Source: Aldrovandia affinis (taxonomy: Eukaryota > Chordata > Actinopteri > Notacanthiformes > Halosauridae). Taken from it: a stretch of DNA of 64,000 nucleotides. Below are positions 12,607 through 25,300 of the stretch, piece by piece. Positions within the stretch are counted from its first letter, which is position 1. Each line of letters starts with the position of its first letter. Position numbers and translations under genes: made by a program. The notes under the pieces are model-generated. The model was not told the DNA's origin. It searched no databases and saw nothing but the letters and a program-made list of their open reading frames with translations. The stretch lies in the NCBI GenBank assembly GCA_029706075.1, contig JAINUG010000196.1, positions 1,583,001 through 1,647,000 of the forward strand, in the 5' to 3' direction.

Positions 12607-13211
12607 ATACTTTCTTGATGCAAAGCATCCAGCATCATTTGTCACTCACTTTTTAACAAATAAAAACAAAGCCACACAATAATTGCTGTTTTAGGATGCA
12701 GGCAACACAGCCATTTAAACCAAAAACCAATAGAGCACCTCACCAAAACATAAATGTAGAATTGGTGCATAAGAATACATAATGAGAAAACAAACATAGA
12801 TCTTTGTCAAACTAGTTGCAAAACAACCTGTATTTTTAAATGTTTCATGTGTCCTGCATATGGCATAAGTTATAATAATATGGTGACTTTAAAAAGTGAT
12901 GATGACTTTAAAAATTCCAACTTGTCACTCACAGTAACATAATGACTCTCCTAAGACAAGAACAGTGTTTCAGTATGGTGCTAATACACAGACCGAATGG
13001 CTATCTGTAATCTGAATGTCCTTAATGAATGAATGAGACTTCCTGAGACACCAGGCTTCACTGCTAACAAACCAGTTAAACATACAAGAACATTTAAGGA
13101 GACTCTGCAAATCATATGGCCAATATTTCTTACAATGACAATAGAGACATACTTAGCAATTCAGGTTGACCAATATAGTTAGGGGGACTTGCAGTTCTAC
13201 TGGTCTACACC

Positions 13212-13352
13212 AGGGGTAGGCAACCCTGGTCCTGGAGTGCCAGAAATATTTCTGGGGTTTTTTCCATCCGGACCCCTACCTACATCATTTGATTAATTAT
13301 TAAGCTTGATGGTGTTCATCAAGCTTAATAATTAATCAAATTATGTAGGTGA
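13212..13352. mobile_element. hAT-type MITE fragment with a near-perfect hairpin
   Basis: The left end CAGGGGTAGGCAACCCTGG and following TCCTGGAGTGCC match the common fish hAT MITE border style. It leads into a 34-bp inverted repeat (about 13278-13311 against 13317-13350) with one mismatch and a 5-base spacer. No matching right terminus is seen, so the copy seems truncated. Confidence 0.5.
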
Positions 13353-13599
13353 CCATGTGCTGATGGTACTTAGTGTTCCGCCATTCAGACTCATAATTAC
13401 TGCATCAGCACCCAAGCAGACCTCTCATATGGCAGTGCCATCCAGCCCCTTCAACATGTCTTAAGCTCTGCTGCTCATGTGTACACCTCCATGCCATGTG
13501 ATTCTTGACAGATCTCTGCATTTAAACACCCTCTACAAGCTATTAGTTGCAGCTAACAATCTGTTAAAAACCCATGTCTGGGGATACAGCTCCCTCAGA

Positions 13600-14277
13600 C
13601 CGACAAACTCAACAAGCTGGTGAGGAAGGCTAGCTCTATTGTTGGCCAAAAACTGGACAGCCTGGAGGCAGTGGTGGAGAGGAGGATGAGAGACAAACTG
13701 TTGACCATCCTGAATAACCCCTCCCATCCCCTCTATGATGAGCTGAGACAGATGGAGAGCACCTTCAGCCACAGGCTCATCCAATTCACATTCGCAACGG
13801 AGCGGTTCAAGCGCTCCTTTCTACCGGCAGCCATCAAACTGTATAACAATGAACATTGAACACTGAACACTGTCACTCTCTACTGCTGTACCTACCCTAC
13901 ATTTCTTTGCACACCTCACTGCTGCCCCGATTGCTACTGATTTCATATCTCATATTTGTTTTTCTTTAGTTTTTCTTAGTACTTCAGTACACTGGTATGT
14001 GCTGTCTATCTGGTGGATTTGCACTACCTCCAGTATTTTTTTAAATTATTTTTTTAAATTATTGTATTTAGCATCTGGTATTCGATATACTATGATGTTC
14101 TGTATGTCTGTATAGCTGCTAGGTTTTTACTCTGGTTTTTAAATATATTTATTATCCAGTATGCTGTGATGTCCTGTATGTCTTGTGTGTTCTTTCACTC
14201 CTGTACCATTGCTGCTGTGACAAACCAAATTCCCCCCCCCCCCCGGGATTAATAAAGGCTATTCTATTCTATTCTAT
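13600..14277 (+). mobile_element. Non-LTR retrotransposon 3' fragment (Rex/CR1-like)
   Basis: The frame at 13620-13859 encodes the C-terminal tail of a LINE ORF2 protein, including VERRMRDKLLTILNNPSHPLY and RFKRSFLPAAIKLYN. It continues into an AT-rich 3' region with a poly-C run at 14231-14244. The end reads GGGATTAATAAAGGC followed by an (ATTCT)n tail at 14258-14277. A 5'-truncated copy with its own microsatellite tail is standard for these LINEs. The clade name is uncertain. Confidence 0.65.
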
Positions 14278-14279
14278 CC

Positions 14280-15525
14280 CTCAAACACAGGTTGAGCACA
14301 TCCAAACCCTCATCTCTCCCTTGGATTGTTTTATATTGGTTAAAAGTTGTACCATACTTTGCAACTTTTACATTTTGAACTTTGCTTTTTGCATTACATA
14401 TTGCATTACATATTGTAGTGAAACCTGAAAAAACTAATAAATATAAACAAATTATAATATTTCATCCGCAATCAGCTGTGTAATGGTGAATGTCTCGAAA
14501 TGCACACTAAGAAAATACTAAAGCAATACACAAGCATTGTTTGGTTGACCAGACACAGGGAGTAATGAAATCGTAGTTTCATATTTACTCTATTACTTCA
14601 AATGCAATAAATTGAATGTGTATGATCAGATGATTATTTTCTTCTCGATTACTTCCCCCTTACTGTGATTCGACAGCCCCAGCTTCGATTGTGAAGGCTG
14701 TATAAGTGAAACAGAAACAATATGGCAGTGACCAGAGCATTTAAACTTAGCTCGCTAGCCTCGACAAGAATCGCAAGCTTGGCTTACCGAAAATTGACAG
14801 CCGAAATTTGGTGGCTCGTATCTACTCCTCATATGTAGATTCAAATGATAGATAATCGTGTCGAGTTGTTTCTGTATTGGTAGCTCAATGTATCGCTGAT
14901 TAAAATGCTTATATTAGCTAAGTTCGCTAGCTAAATGTCGCCTTACTTTTTGGAGAATTATGTGATTAAGCAGCTGTCTAGTTTGTTAGGTAATAGTAAT
15001 AATCATTTTATCCCTCACTTGATCTAAAATAAGCGACGACTATCTAGTACACTATTCGCTTTTACCATTGTACTTGCTAGCTATTACTAATATGTTCGAG
15101 CTAGCAAGCTGTACCAATAAACAAGCTAACGCGAGTAACGTTAGCTGTTCCTCTTTTTCAGATCTACTAGCTAGTAAGCTACGCTAAGTTGTCATACCAT
15201 TCAATTATCTACTAGTAGCAGCCGTGCATTTGAGATGGCACTTCACGAAAATCGTCACGAAAAACGGGCAGCATATTTGAAACTGTCAAGTGTGTAGCTA
15301 GCTGGCATTAGCTAATGTGATGTATATCTAGCTAGGTAGCTAATGTAGCTAGGGGGTGTACAATGAGATCGGGGACCATAAGATAACATGCACGCTAGTA
15401 AATTATCCAGCTTGAATTGTTAAATTAGATAGCGTGACAGGTTGTAAATTGACATTTATAGCACATCTCGTGATCTAAAGGTACCCCTGGTCGTTAAACA
15501 ACCAACCTTACAAAACAGCCAGAAC
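14280..15525 (+). other. RNF26 upstream region, rich in GCTAGC motifs
   Basis: No coding sequence. From about 14730 the sequence is unusually rich in GCTAGC/CTAGCTAG and contains TAACGTTAGCT. The same motif family reappears inside the transposons at 34933-36233 and 45755-46764. The RNF26 start codon follows directly, so the promoter and 5' UTR probably lie here. I cannot place a TATA box or transcription start. Confidence 0.45.
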
Positions 15526-16875
15526 ATGGGTTTCATATATTTTATGTTCAGTACCATTGGGAAATTCTTGGACATGTTATGGCTCGTGTTGGATTTGAAC
15601 TTTTGGATCGTAAACTCGGTGATACGACTGTTGACTGGCGTAATATCCTTCCTGCACAGCTTGCCCTCGCTGCTGTCCAGCTCCGCCGTGGAGTGCTGGA
15701 ATCTCACTCTAGTGTGCATACTCACGGCCGCGGAGGGGTTCGCGAACGCGGCCCAGGGCTCTTTTCACGCACTGGGAAGCGGGCTGCATGCTCTGAGTGG
15801 GGTGTCAGAGAGCTTCAAGATGGCTGGCCACCTGTCCTCACACGTGCTCCTGCGCACCAAGGAGCTGGTGCACCGCGGACTACTGTCGGGGCACTCGTTG
15901 CTCCGCCAGGCATGTGAGGGCTGTGGCATTGCGCTCAGCCTGGCGATCTACTTCGTCAACACCGTCGTCAACATGCTGCTCATCGGCACGCAGAACTGCC
16001 TAGCTGCAGTGGCCAGTGTTTGGGAGGTGGTGTCTGGCCCGCTGCAGAAAGCACTGGAGCTGGCGCTCACCATTCTCACCTTCCTATACAGTAGTCTGAT
16101 GGCTGTTTCTGTCCTGCTGTGGACCCCCTTCAAGCAGGCCCTGGAGTTCCTAGGTTCACTCGGCCACATCTTTGTCACCGTCTTCCTGCTAAACCTTTAT
16201 GGCCTGCTGCTGACACTGGTGGTGGTTCTCGCCGTCACTGCGATCTACCTGAACCCGCAGCTGCTCCGGAGTGGAGTGCAAGGTGTCCTCGACTACATCA
16301 GCACCGTTCCCACCCTGCATCGGCTGCAGAGGGCACTCTACCGCCTATACCTGCTGGCTCTGGAGCGTGCACAGACAGTCCTGGAGATGGGGGTTTGGCA
16401 GCGTGCGGTGTGGCAGGGGAGCCAGACAGGGCAGGGCAGAGGGGCAGCAGGGGGCGGAGGCAGGGCTGGTGGACTGCCAGAGGGTGACTTGGAGCAGAGG
16501 CCCCTGGGCGACCCGGCTGGCCATGCCCAGCACACCCTGGAGCAGGGTGAGGTTGCGCCACCACAGCAGCTGCCACTGGGCACCCAGCCGGAGGAGGACA
16601 CCCAGGACCCTGCTCTACTCTGCTCCAGCACAGACAGGCCCCTGCAGAGACACAACTCTCCTGCGGAGAACCTGCTGACACTTCTCAAGGAGCACGAGGA
16701 GAGGAAGAAGTGCGTCATCTGCCAGGACAGCCCTAAGACTGTCCTGCTGCTGCCCTGCCGACACCTTTGCCTGTGCCGCGACTGCACAGACATCCTGCTG
16801 CGCCAGCCCCAGCACCAGCACAGCTGTCCCCTCTGCCGGCAGCCCATCGGCCGCAGCATGGACGTGTACCTCTGA
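15526..16875 (+). CDS. rnf26: RNF26, membrane-anchored RING-type E3 ubiquitin ligase
   Basis: A single-exon CDS of 449 residues, close to the mammalian protein in length and architecture. The N-terminal two thirds is a set of hydrophobic membrane segments (about residues 1-50, 120-150, 180-205 and 214-245). A Gly/Gln-rich linker follows, then a C-terminal C3HC4 RING with C396, C399, C411, H413, C417, C420, C434 and C437. The terminal VYL is also found in mammalian RNF26. In the known family, RNF26 sits in the ER membrane, recruits the SQSTM1/TOLLIP system to position endosomes near the nucleus, and ubiquitinates STING (TMEM173). The chosen ATG gives the hydrophobic start expected of the family. 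Alternative-frame ORFs across the GC-rich body are shadows. Identity is secure from the RING and the overall layout. Confidence 0.95.
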   Translation: MGFIYFMFSTIGKFLDMLWLVLDLNFWIVNSVIRLLTGVISFLHSLPSLLSSSAVECWNLTLVCILTAAEGFANAAQGSFHALGSGLHALSGVSESFKMAGHLSSHVLLRTKELVHRGLLSGHSLLRQACEGCGIALSLAIYFVNTVVNMLLIGTQNCLAAVASVWEVVSGPLQKALELALTILTFLYSSLMAVSVLLWTPFKQALEFLGSLGHIFVTVFLLNLYGLLLTLVVVLAVTAIYLNPQLLRSGVQGVLDYISTVPTLHRLQRALYRLYLLALERAQTVLEMGVWQRAVWQGSQTGQGRGAAGGGGRAGGLPEGDLEQRPLGDPAGHAQHTLEQGEVAPPQQLPLGTQPEEDTQDPALLCSSTDRPLQRHNSPAENLLTLLKEHEERKKCVICQDSPKTVLLLPCRHLCLCRDCTDILLRQPQHQHSCPLCRQPIGRSMDVYL

Positions 16876-19800
16876 GGGGACTAGCACAAACATCGCTGAC
16901 GCAGAGAGAAGGCCAATCTCAGGTTAACAGGGCGTCCTTGTTACAGGGATTAAAAAAAGAAAATTTGCACTCCTTTATAGTCTGGTGTTTTCACTACATC
17001 TCCCTGCCACTGCTGTCACCAGCCAGATTTCTCCCCGCTACATGATCGCTCACCTTGACCTGAATTCTAGGGTGGAAGAAGTGCAAGTCACTGATCGACC
17101 CATGGACCATGCATGCTTTATACGCAATTCTGATATGGATGCACCATGTGGAAATCTCGGCTATCACTAACGATGCATCACATTGTAAACTGGTTTGGGA
17201 GCTGTGGTAATGACCCAGTGTCTCCCCCCACACCTGGCACCAGGTGACTCTCGCAGCCCAGGGCTGTGGCATTAGCTTGCGCGCCTCCTCCTTCCCATTC
17301 GACGTACATGCGTGGCATGAGCATACGCTTGGGTTATTAGTTCAACAATATCCCAAAACCTGGCCCACTCGCCGAGCAGAGCAGTCGCACTGCCATTGCT
17401 CCGTACCTCGCTCTATTTTGATACATTCCTCGCCGAGAAGCTTGTACAAACTTTTTCTACGTGGACCAAAATACTATTTCACCGATTAGCACTTTTAAAA
17501 TTATTATTATAACTGTTATTATTTTGCCCACTTCTTTTTTTTGTCTCAAAACAGGGAAAAGCTTATGACAGCACATTTGCCAAAATTCAGCTTCTCACTA
17601 ACATATGGGCTTGATTCCTTTTAAGAAAAAACAGAACAACAACAAGTGTTTGGCTACACCATTGTTGTGTGTGTGAATTAGCGGTAATGAGTGATGATAT
17701 GGGTTCTAATGAGTGCATAGGTTGGAATCGGAGTGATCCATAGATCACAATCAAGGTCTCCTTCATGCATTGTTGAAGCACCTGCTTCCCTATCACAGTG
17801 AAATATTCACTGTTTTGGGAGCCTACAGTTGTAAATAGTTGGAGATAGGGAAGGTGTTCATCCTTTGCAGTCTTTGTAAGATATCTCATCTTAAAGATTC
17901 AGCTTTTTCCCCCCCATCAGTATTAAAATAGGAATATGTCCCATTTCTTTTCATGTTACACAAAATGATACTGTTGTGTAGGCACAAGATAAATGATTGC
18001 TCAGTTTGTGATTGTTGTTGTTTCACAGCTCTCTTCAGCATTCCAGTAAATGTGACCTTGTTGGCCCAGTGTTGGCTTAAATGTCACTTTCATCAATGGG
18101 CCAATGATGTGCTGCCTGCTTGGCGGCAACATAAAGGACTAACCCCAAAGCTCTTACATTGGCCACCAGCAATGGCCCAACAAAAACATCCAAGTTGCTC
18201 CTTAGTATGGTTTACTCTTTGGCAAATGTGACTAAGTGTATTCTAACGCGCCAATCTTTGGTCAATTTGGGCTGCTGACTGAAAGTCACCTGTTTGGTAA
18301 TACAACTGTGTGCCAATGCTGTTAGTTTACATTCAGAATGCTAACTTTTGCTGCTGACTGATGAGGTACTGTTGGGGAAATGCATTGTGGCATTACTGGG
18401 CCCACATTTTCTGTTGATATTTTAGCAAGTTGGCTTATAACGGCATAACCAGCAATGTGCCGGAGTTTGGGGACCATCACCATCATCCAACATTGGACCA
18501 ACCAGGTCATGTTTAGAGGGAATACCGAATGCAATTAACCCCTGTTAAAAGTATTATCAAGGGTTTGTCTCTTGATTGCAAAATTGAAACTTGAGGTTTT
18601 GGTCGTATAAGAGAAATGGTAACCAGGCATTTAGACCCTGGTATGTGAACTATGTTGTGATTTTTTGATAATATCGAGTCTTAAGTGAAGGAAATGCATG
18701 TTGTCAAAACAGTCCAGGCTAAGTGTTCTGGTTCTGGCCCAGGGACACATTATGAGCAAATCTGTTTGTCTGGGTCTCTTCTGAGCTGATTCATGCACTC
18801 GTCTTTTCCATTGTGTTTGAAATCTGGCCAAATGCAATGGGTTCACAGTGAGATCTTACCTCCCTCTTCCATTGAAAAGAGATTTAGCGCTTATCCTGAA
18901 CCGTGGTCTTTGTCACATTGACCGAATGTTTACAGTACATGTTTTTTTTTCCTGCCTCTTTTTAACTCGAAGGGGAGAAATCCTGTTGTTTACCTTGTTG
19001 TGATTCCCGAAAGTGAACTGACTGCACCCCAACCTATATGCTTATAGGTGCTTGAAATGTACTTTGTTTTCTGCTTGGAAGTATTTGGGGCTATTTAACC
19101 TAGCTAAAAATAGGCATACATCTCCATATTGGCCATCTTTTCTTTTGTTTTTAATTGATTAATGCCTAATAGCCTTTTTCTAATCATACTTGGGACATTC
19201 TCTCTGTAGCAAACCAAAGAGTTATCTTATGTTTCATGTAATTTGTTTGTAGAGGTCTTAAAAGGAATTTATTGCTTTTAAAAGATCATGTTATTTAAAG
19301 TATTTGTTCTCTCCTTGCAGAAACAAAGCAGTATTTCACCTTGTCTCAGATTGAGATGGGAGGGAGGCTCTGCAAATGTACAGTACGCCTCAACTGTAAA
19401 CTCACGATACAGCCTGTCCCAGTTTCTCTTAATTGTTGAATAAGTCACTGTCACACAGCCATCTAGTTGGAGTAAGAGACCACACAGTTGCTTCATGGCA
19501 GTTGCTAACCTTTTCAAAAAATCTTGAAGAAACTTTGAGCAGAGCTTGAAATGATGGGTGTAATTAAAAGTTTGAAATGTTTGGTTTTCTTTTATTTTCC
19601 CCCCTGTCTACATATGTAAGCTCTGTTTATCTTCCCTTTTTCACATACTTTTTCAGTTGCCATGCGTTCTGTTGCAATGGCGCAAAGCATTTCATTTGTT
19701 GTGGACTACTGTTGTTAGATGTGGCTTGGTGTCATTGTTTTCTTTTACTGTTCTTTTTAAAAGTGCTTTGCCCCTGTTCGACCTTTTGCTCGGTCTCCAA

Positions 19801-20390
19801 TATCAAGAAATAATTAAGAAGCACCAACTTAAGTTAAGGCTTCACACTGGATATAGTGGATTCCAGCAGATTTCCTGTCACTTTAATCTACCACGTACAG
19901 TATTAAACTGAGATTGAACCACGTACAGTATTAACTCCCCCCATTAGCCCATTAGACAGTCTGTCTGTCCTTTGTTTCTGAGTGGAGAGAAGTGCTTATT
20001 TGTCTGGGAAGCATAAAAATGTAAAATGAATGCCTGCTGGTCCACCTCTCTTTCACAAGTCAGTTATGCTAATGTTCCAGACATGAAACATTCCAATAGT
20101 TTCCTACACACTAAATCCTAGACTTTTGACATGTGATCTCTTAGACACTACCTGAGACACCTTGAGTGTAGTTTGCCAACTAAAATTGTGCTATTACCCT
20201 TTGTATTGTAGTGCATTACTGCATTTATTACACTTTACTGCTGCAGACTGTAGGCAGTGGGACATTGTTTCATATATGTTGTAATCATCGCTGTGAGTTT
20301 GGAGCTTTGAATGTGAGGGACTTTGGCTCCAAGTCAGTATTTTGCAAACCGTGCAATAAATGTACTGGCTTCAAAGTATCTTGAGTGTTC
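16876..20390 (+). other. Probable long 3' UTR of RNF26
   Basis: About 3.5 kb after the stop is free of recognisable repeats and has no supported ORF, unlike the repeat-dense DNA that begins at 20415. It ends at a consensus poly(A) signal with GT/T-rich sequence just downstream. The inference that it is all transcribed rests on this layout only. A short regulatory or unannotated non-coding gene inside it cannot be excluded. Confidence 0.45.
20355..20360 (+). terminator. Poly(A) signal candidate for RNF26
   Basis: AATAAA followed about 25-50 bases later by TGTTCCTGTGTGTCATTG and a T run, the usual GU/U-rich downstream element. Confidence 0.45.
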
Positions 20391-20414
20391 CTGTGTGTCA
20401 TTGTTTTTTTTTTA

Positions 20415-20770
20415 CATCTCTACTATTTGGAATTTTCCAATTGTGCAATCAGTTGTCTTCAGAGGTCAAATAGTTGTTTGATTGGAGTCCACCTGTGTAC
20501 AATTAAGGTGTTTCAAATGATTTAAAATTAAATGCACCTGTCTGTGAGAGGTCCCACAGTTGGTTAGTTTGTTTCCAAGCAAAAGCTTCATGATGAAGCC
20601 CAAAGAACATTCAAAGCAAATCTGAGAAAAGGTTCTTCAAAAGCACTAATCGGGAAGGGTATAATAACATTTCAAAGACTGAATATGTCCCAGAGTACCG
20701 TTAAGTCCATCATAAAGAAATGGAGAGAATATGGAACAAATTTATGGGAGAAGAGTTAGTAGGTGTTCAA
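20415..20770 (+). mobile_element. Tc1-like element 5' fragment
   Basis: The segment matches in style the 5' non-coding part and first transposase codons of fish Tc1 elements: AATCAGTTGTCTTCAGAGG, GGAGTCCACCTGTG, AGGTCCCACAGTTG, then a degraded helix-turn-helix start. It is truncated before the catalytic domain, where the L2 copy begins. Confidence 0.55.
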
Positions 20771-20792
20771 TTTGAAAAAGACTTAGAAATTT

Positions 20793-21857
20793 TACATTTT
20801 AAGCATTTAGCAGACGCTCTTATCCAGAGCGACTTACAAGATGTGCATTAATACATGGTAGGAATAATCATAGTTAGCGCACGAGATCAGTGCAGTAATA
20901 CAGCAATAGACATCATTGCAGGCATCTGCGTACCATACCTGTAACACTGGGAAGGAAAAGGTGAGTTTTTTTGGATGGAGTACGGAGGGGTATATAGTGT
21001 TGAACAAGTAAACAGTGGTGAAGACATTTTAGCTAGATGGACAGAGTTAAGTGGTAGTGGAGTCTGAAAAGGTGTGTTTTGAGTCTCTTGCGGAAGATCG
21101 CAAGTGATTCCGCGGTCCTGACTGATTGCGGAAGGTCGTTCCACCAGCGAGGGATCGGGACAGAGAAGAGGCGAGACCGAGAGGAGCGGCTGCCAGGCGC
21201 CTGGAGGAATGGGGCAGTCAGTTTTCCAGAGGAGACGGAGCGGAGGCGTCTGGGAGGGGTGTAGGGAGTGATGAGTGACTGGAGGTATGGGGGAGCAGTA
21301 CCTCTGGCCGTTTGAAAAGCAAGCACCAGTGATTTGAATCTGATGCGTCCTGCGATGGGGAGCCAGTGCAGAGAGGAGAGTAGAGGGGTGATGTGGGTGA
21401 ACTTTAGCTGGTTGAACACCAGACGAGCGGCAGCGTTCTGGACTAGTTGCAGTGGTTTGATGGCACAGGCCGGAAGGCCTGCCAGCAAGGAATTGCAATA
21501 GTCCAGACGTGAGATCACCAGGGCCTGGACCAGGAGTTGAGTGGCCTCTTGGGTGAGGAACGGTCGGATCCTCCGGATGTTGAGGAGGGAGAATTGACAG
21601 GTCCGAGTGATCGCTGCAATATGGCTCGAGAAGCACAGCTGGTTGTCCAAGGTTGCTCCAAGACTCCTGGCAGACTGGGACGGAGACACTATGGAGCCTT
21701 CCATGGTGATTGATGCATCAATCATCGGGGAGCCCTTCGCTGGGAGGAAGAGCAGCTCTGTCTTCCCCAGGTTCAGCTTCAGGTGGTGGGTGGACATCCA
21801 TGCGGAGATGTCAGCCAGGCATGCAAATTGTAGTTGATCAAAGTCTATCTGCATCAA
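20793..21857 (-). mobile_element. L2-clade LINE, longest copy in the window (5'-truncated)
   Basis: A minus-strand open frame of 274 codons (21857 to 21033) encodes the region after the reverse transcriptase core (STHHLKLNLGKTELL, then SRLDYCNSLLAGL, QNAAARLVF, PRWWNDLPQSVRTAESLAIF and LKTHLFRLHYH). The 3' untranslated part ends with the GTAAGTCGCTCTGGATAAG tail at about 20793-20840. It is truncated at 21857 in frame with no start, abutting a CR1-like fragment. The open frame suggests a relatively recent copy. Confidence 0.85.
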
Positions 21858-22345
21858 AGCAGTGTGCTACAGCAGTGAAAAAAGCCAACAGGATGCTGGG
21901 ATACATAGCTAAAAGTATTGGGAGTATAAATCAGTTCTGGACACTGCACTACAAGAAAGATGGAAGCTCTTGAAAAAGTTCAAAGAAGGGCAACTAAACT
22001 GATACCTGGTATGAAAGGTAAACGTTATGAGGATAGACTTAAGGCACTTAACCTATTTAAGCTTAGCAAATGGAGACTTAGGGGGGATTTGATTGAGATT
22101 TTTAAATTCCTAAAAGGGATTAACAAAGTGAAATACCAATATACCACACATATTAGGAAGTTTTTCTTTACACAGAGAGTTGTCAATGCCTGGAACAGCT
22201 TGCCAGTCGGGTAGTAGAGGCAGAAACACTTGGGCTATTCAAGTACAGGCTAGATGCAGTACTAGATACTCTTTAGATTAGGACATGACGAGCCTAGATG
22301 GGCTGAACGGCCCGTCATTATGTATTATTATGTTCTTACGTTCTT
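21858..22345 (+). mobile_element. CR1-like LINE 3' fragment
   Basis: The coding relic reads EKVQRRATKLIPGMKG, then YEDRLKALNLF, WRLRGDLIEIFKFLKGI and TQRVVNAWNSLP, the C-terminal signature of CR1-clade ORF2 proteins. The copy ends with GGGCTGAACGGCCCGTC and an ATGTTCTTACGTTCTTA tail at about 22325-22345. It lies head-to-head against the L2 copy. Confidence 0.7.
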
Positions 22346-25300
22346 AACTGAATTTGCTTGGAACAGGCTGTCCTCTAAAACAGCATCAGTGCAATAAGGG
22401 CACTTAGGGAGGCCACCAAGAGCCCTATAGCAACTGTGCCGTTACATATCCGCTGACTGTTTGTTCATTAAAGATGCTGTATTAAACTGACACTGCGAGA
22501 ACTGATTGGGCAATGTTGCCCTTTGATTGGATTAAGCATCCAGGTGTTCCTGATGAAGTCTGCAGTGCCTCGGACTGGTATTGAGACCCGCAGCATGGTC
22601 GTTGTCTGGGAAAAGATCTGGGCTTCTGACCTTTTTTTATGTGACCCAGCAGGGGTATTTCTTTGGGGAGGGGTGGGGTAAGAGGCACCTCCCAGAGAAC
22701 AGTCCCTGCCTGAACAGTGGACATGCTCAGCTCCTCTCTGGGCTGGGACAGAACTAGCAGGGCTGCCACTGAAGGACTTTGTTGGTTTTAGGAGAGATAA
22801 TTGGCCGGCAGGAGGGCGTTGTGGGCCCTCTGCTCCAGGCTGAGAGACAGCGTCAGAGAAGAGATGAGATGTCACTGCTGTTACAGGACAGCTGTAAGAT
22901 AAAACCCCCATGACATCCCCATTATGAATACAGCTCCAGGTTTCCGAAGAACCACTGAGACAGCGTCACTAATATACCAGCAATGCGGAAATCAAAGAAA
23001 CACATGTCTGGTAATGATACATATGCGTGTCTTTTTTACTTGGACTCTTACTTCAGTAGAAGAGTGGTTGTGCTTTAGCATGAAAAGCGTGTCAAACTAA
23101 CTTCATTCTAAAAGGTTTTCTGTTGTCATCTGATTCTAATATGATTTGTGCATTGCAAATTGAGCATCCACACATGGGTGGGTGTGGTATTGGGTGGTGT
23201 GGGTATCAGTGGATTTTCAGGCAAACCAACAGAATCAACCGGCTGTATGGGACTAGGTGGCACCTGGCACAAGAAAAGTAGATTTGAGTGAGGGGATCTT
23301 TGTTTAAAGGGGTTGTTTCCACTAGACGGGGAATTGACCACCCTCTGACTGTAATGGGCTGCCGTGGTGGACAGCACAATCTGTCACCAGCTGTCTCCCG
23401 CGGCAACCTGCTGTGCCAAGGCCATACCTCATTCCACGCTATCGTCCCATCGTGTCACCTCCCAGCCCCCACTACCCACTCCCCATTTCACATCCAGGAA
23501 TGGGGCATGATCCTTTGTCTGCTCTGTTTCATAAGATCTTCAGCTATTTAACTGGATGATAAATGGAAGCTATGGTTAATGGTGTCTGGAAAGCAAGTAG
23601 TAACATCATAATAGTCATAATAACAATAATAATAATATATCTTATTGATATGATTATTATTTGTTGTATTGTTATTGTTATAATAAATATACAATAATAT
23701 AATATTGTTATTATTATAAATGTCATTTTGAAATCATAATCATGGAGCTGGCAAGCTGTGTGGGCCATTTATGAGGTTAGCTCTATAAAAATACATGTTA
23801 TGAAAGAATCAGATTTGTTCTAAATCACAACAGGAATTCAAGCCCTGCCAAACTCTAAAGTAAAACACACTTTGTTTGTGCATAGTCTCCAGGCACCCTG
23901 ACACTACCTGAGACATAGTCTCTGGAACATATGGAGTTCTGTGGATTTGATGCAATTATTCCCTATGCTGTATGTTTAAAAAATGCCTCACCAAACAAGT
24001 CCACCTGCTTTCTGCCCGTCACCCCAAACAAGCTGCATGTTTGATGTATGATCAGAGAACTAAAACAGAACCAGAAATGCATTCCCTTTGGTCTCTCCTG
24101 ACAACGGCCTCGGTCTTACAGAGGAGTTTTATCCAGCAATCTCCCCAATCTGCCTGTGTTTATGCCAGCTCTTTCTTTCTGCCAAATGTTTCTGTCTTTT
24201 TTCTTTACCAAACTAGGTATGCAGCATTTTGTCATTCAGCACATTGAACAGTAGGTCTACTGTACATCTGAAAGCATTTTTCTTTTTTGATAGAATGTGC
24301 ATTATTTAATCACTGCTTCGTCATTTGAAAACCTTTGACCAAAACAATGGTTAGTCTCAAATGTTATAGCCACCAGTCAGGATTCACTTTAAATATGAGA
24401 GTTATAAAGTGTGTCTCTGTGTGTGTTTGTGGAGGGGGGAGAATTCATCTATATGTATGGAAGTTCCAGGATGAAGTGAAATGATAATCTTTCATTCTAC
24501 AGACACTGTGAACTGGGTTAGTCAGAGGAGTAGAGCTCATTGCTGGGGTAGAGTTCAGAGGGTCAATTACCAACATAGAAACATCCTTTTATTTCATGAA
24601 CACTATCTAAGTCTGTTCCACATTTTCACTTTAATGCATTAGTGACATTCAGGGCTCTCAGGTGCTTTATACAACTAAAGCACTGGTTGTTGCAGTGATG
24701 CACCCTACAGTCTCGAATCAAATCCCAACCCTGCCAGTGCTGTCTGTGGCTGAGAATGCGAGGGCTCCCATTACCAAGAGAGTGGGAGTGGTATTCTATG
24801 CATCCTCTTGCAATAGCGGGTCATCTGGTTGGCACGCAAGTTTGCCTGCCCCAGCTGTGCATGCTGTGTAGTCCACCGGTGCAATGGCTGTGCAGATAAG
24901 CTGGTAAGAGTGCAGAGTAAAAATAATTGGTGGCTGGCTTTGGTGGGGGTGAATGCTAGTCTGTGCCCTCCTGAACTGGACAGTACAGTTACAATTGGGA
25001 CTTCCAAATTGGAGAATAAAGACACATGGGAGTAAAACATTCCAAAAGAAATGTAAGTTCTGTCTGTGGATTTACTACTCTCATTCCATAATATGTTGCA
25101 ATTGGTATAGAGCAGCAAAATGCAGAGGATTGTGTGTTTCCTGATTTACAGCATATTAAAAAAAGGATCTACATATGAAGAATGATGACTCAATACCCAC
25201 AAAGACCCTGTACATCAGTGAAGTGCAGCAGAGTCCTTACTGTGTCATTCACCAGGTCAAGAGGTCAGCAAGAATTTGAGGGCCAGCATCAAGTGTACAC

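Noticed and set aside
16119-16893. Several alternative-frame and antisense frames over RNF26
   Set aside because: They overlap the secure RNF26 CDS and reflect high GC content; none has a domain.
22468-22911. 147-codon minus-strand frame
   Set aside because: No recognisable domain, no splice partners and no codon bias that I could judge; insufficient to call a gene.
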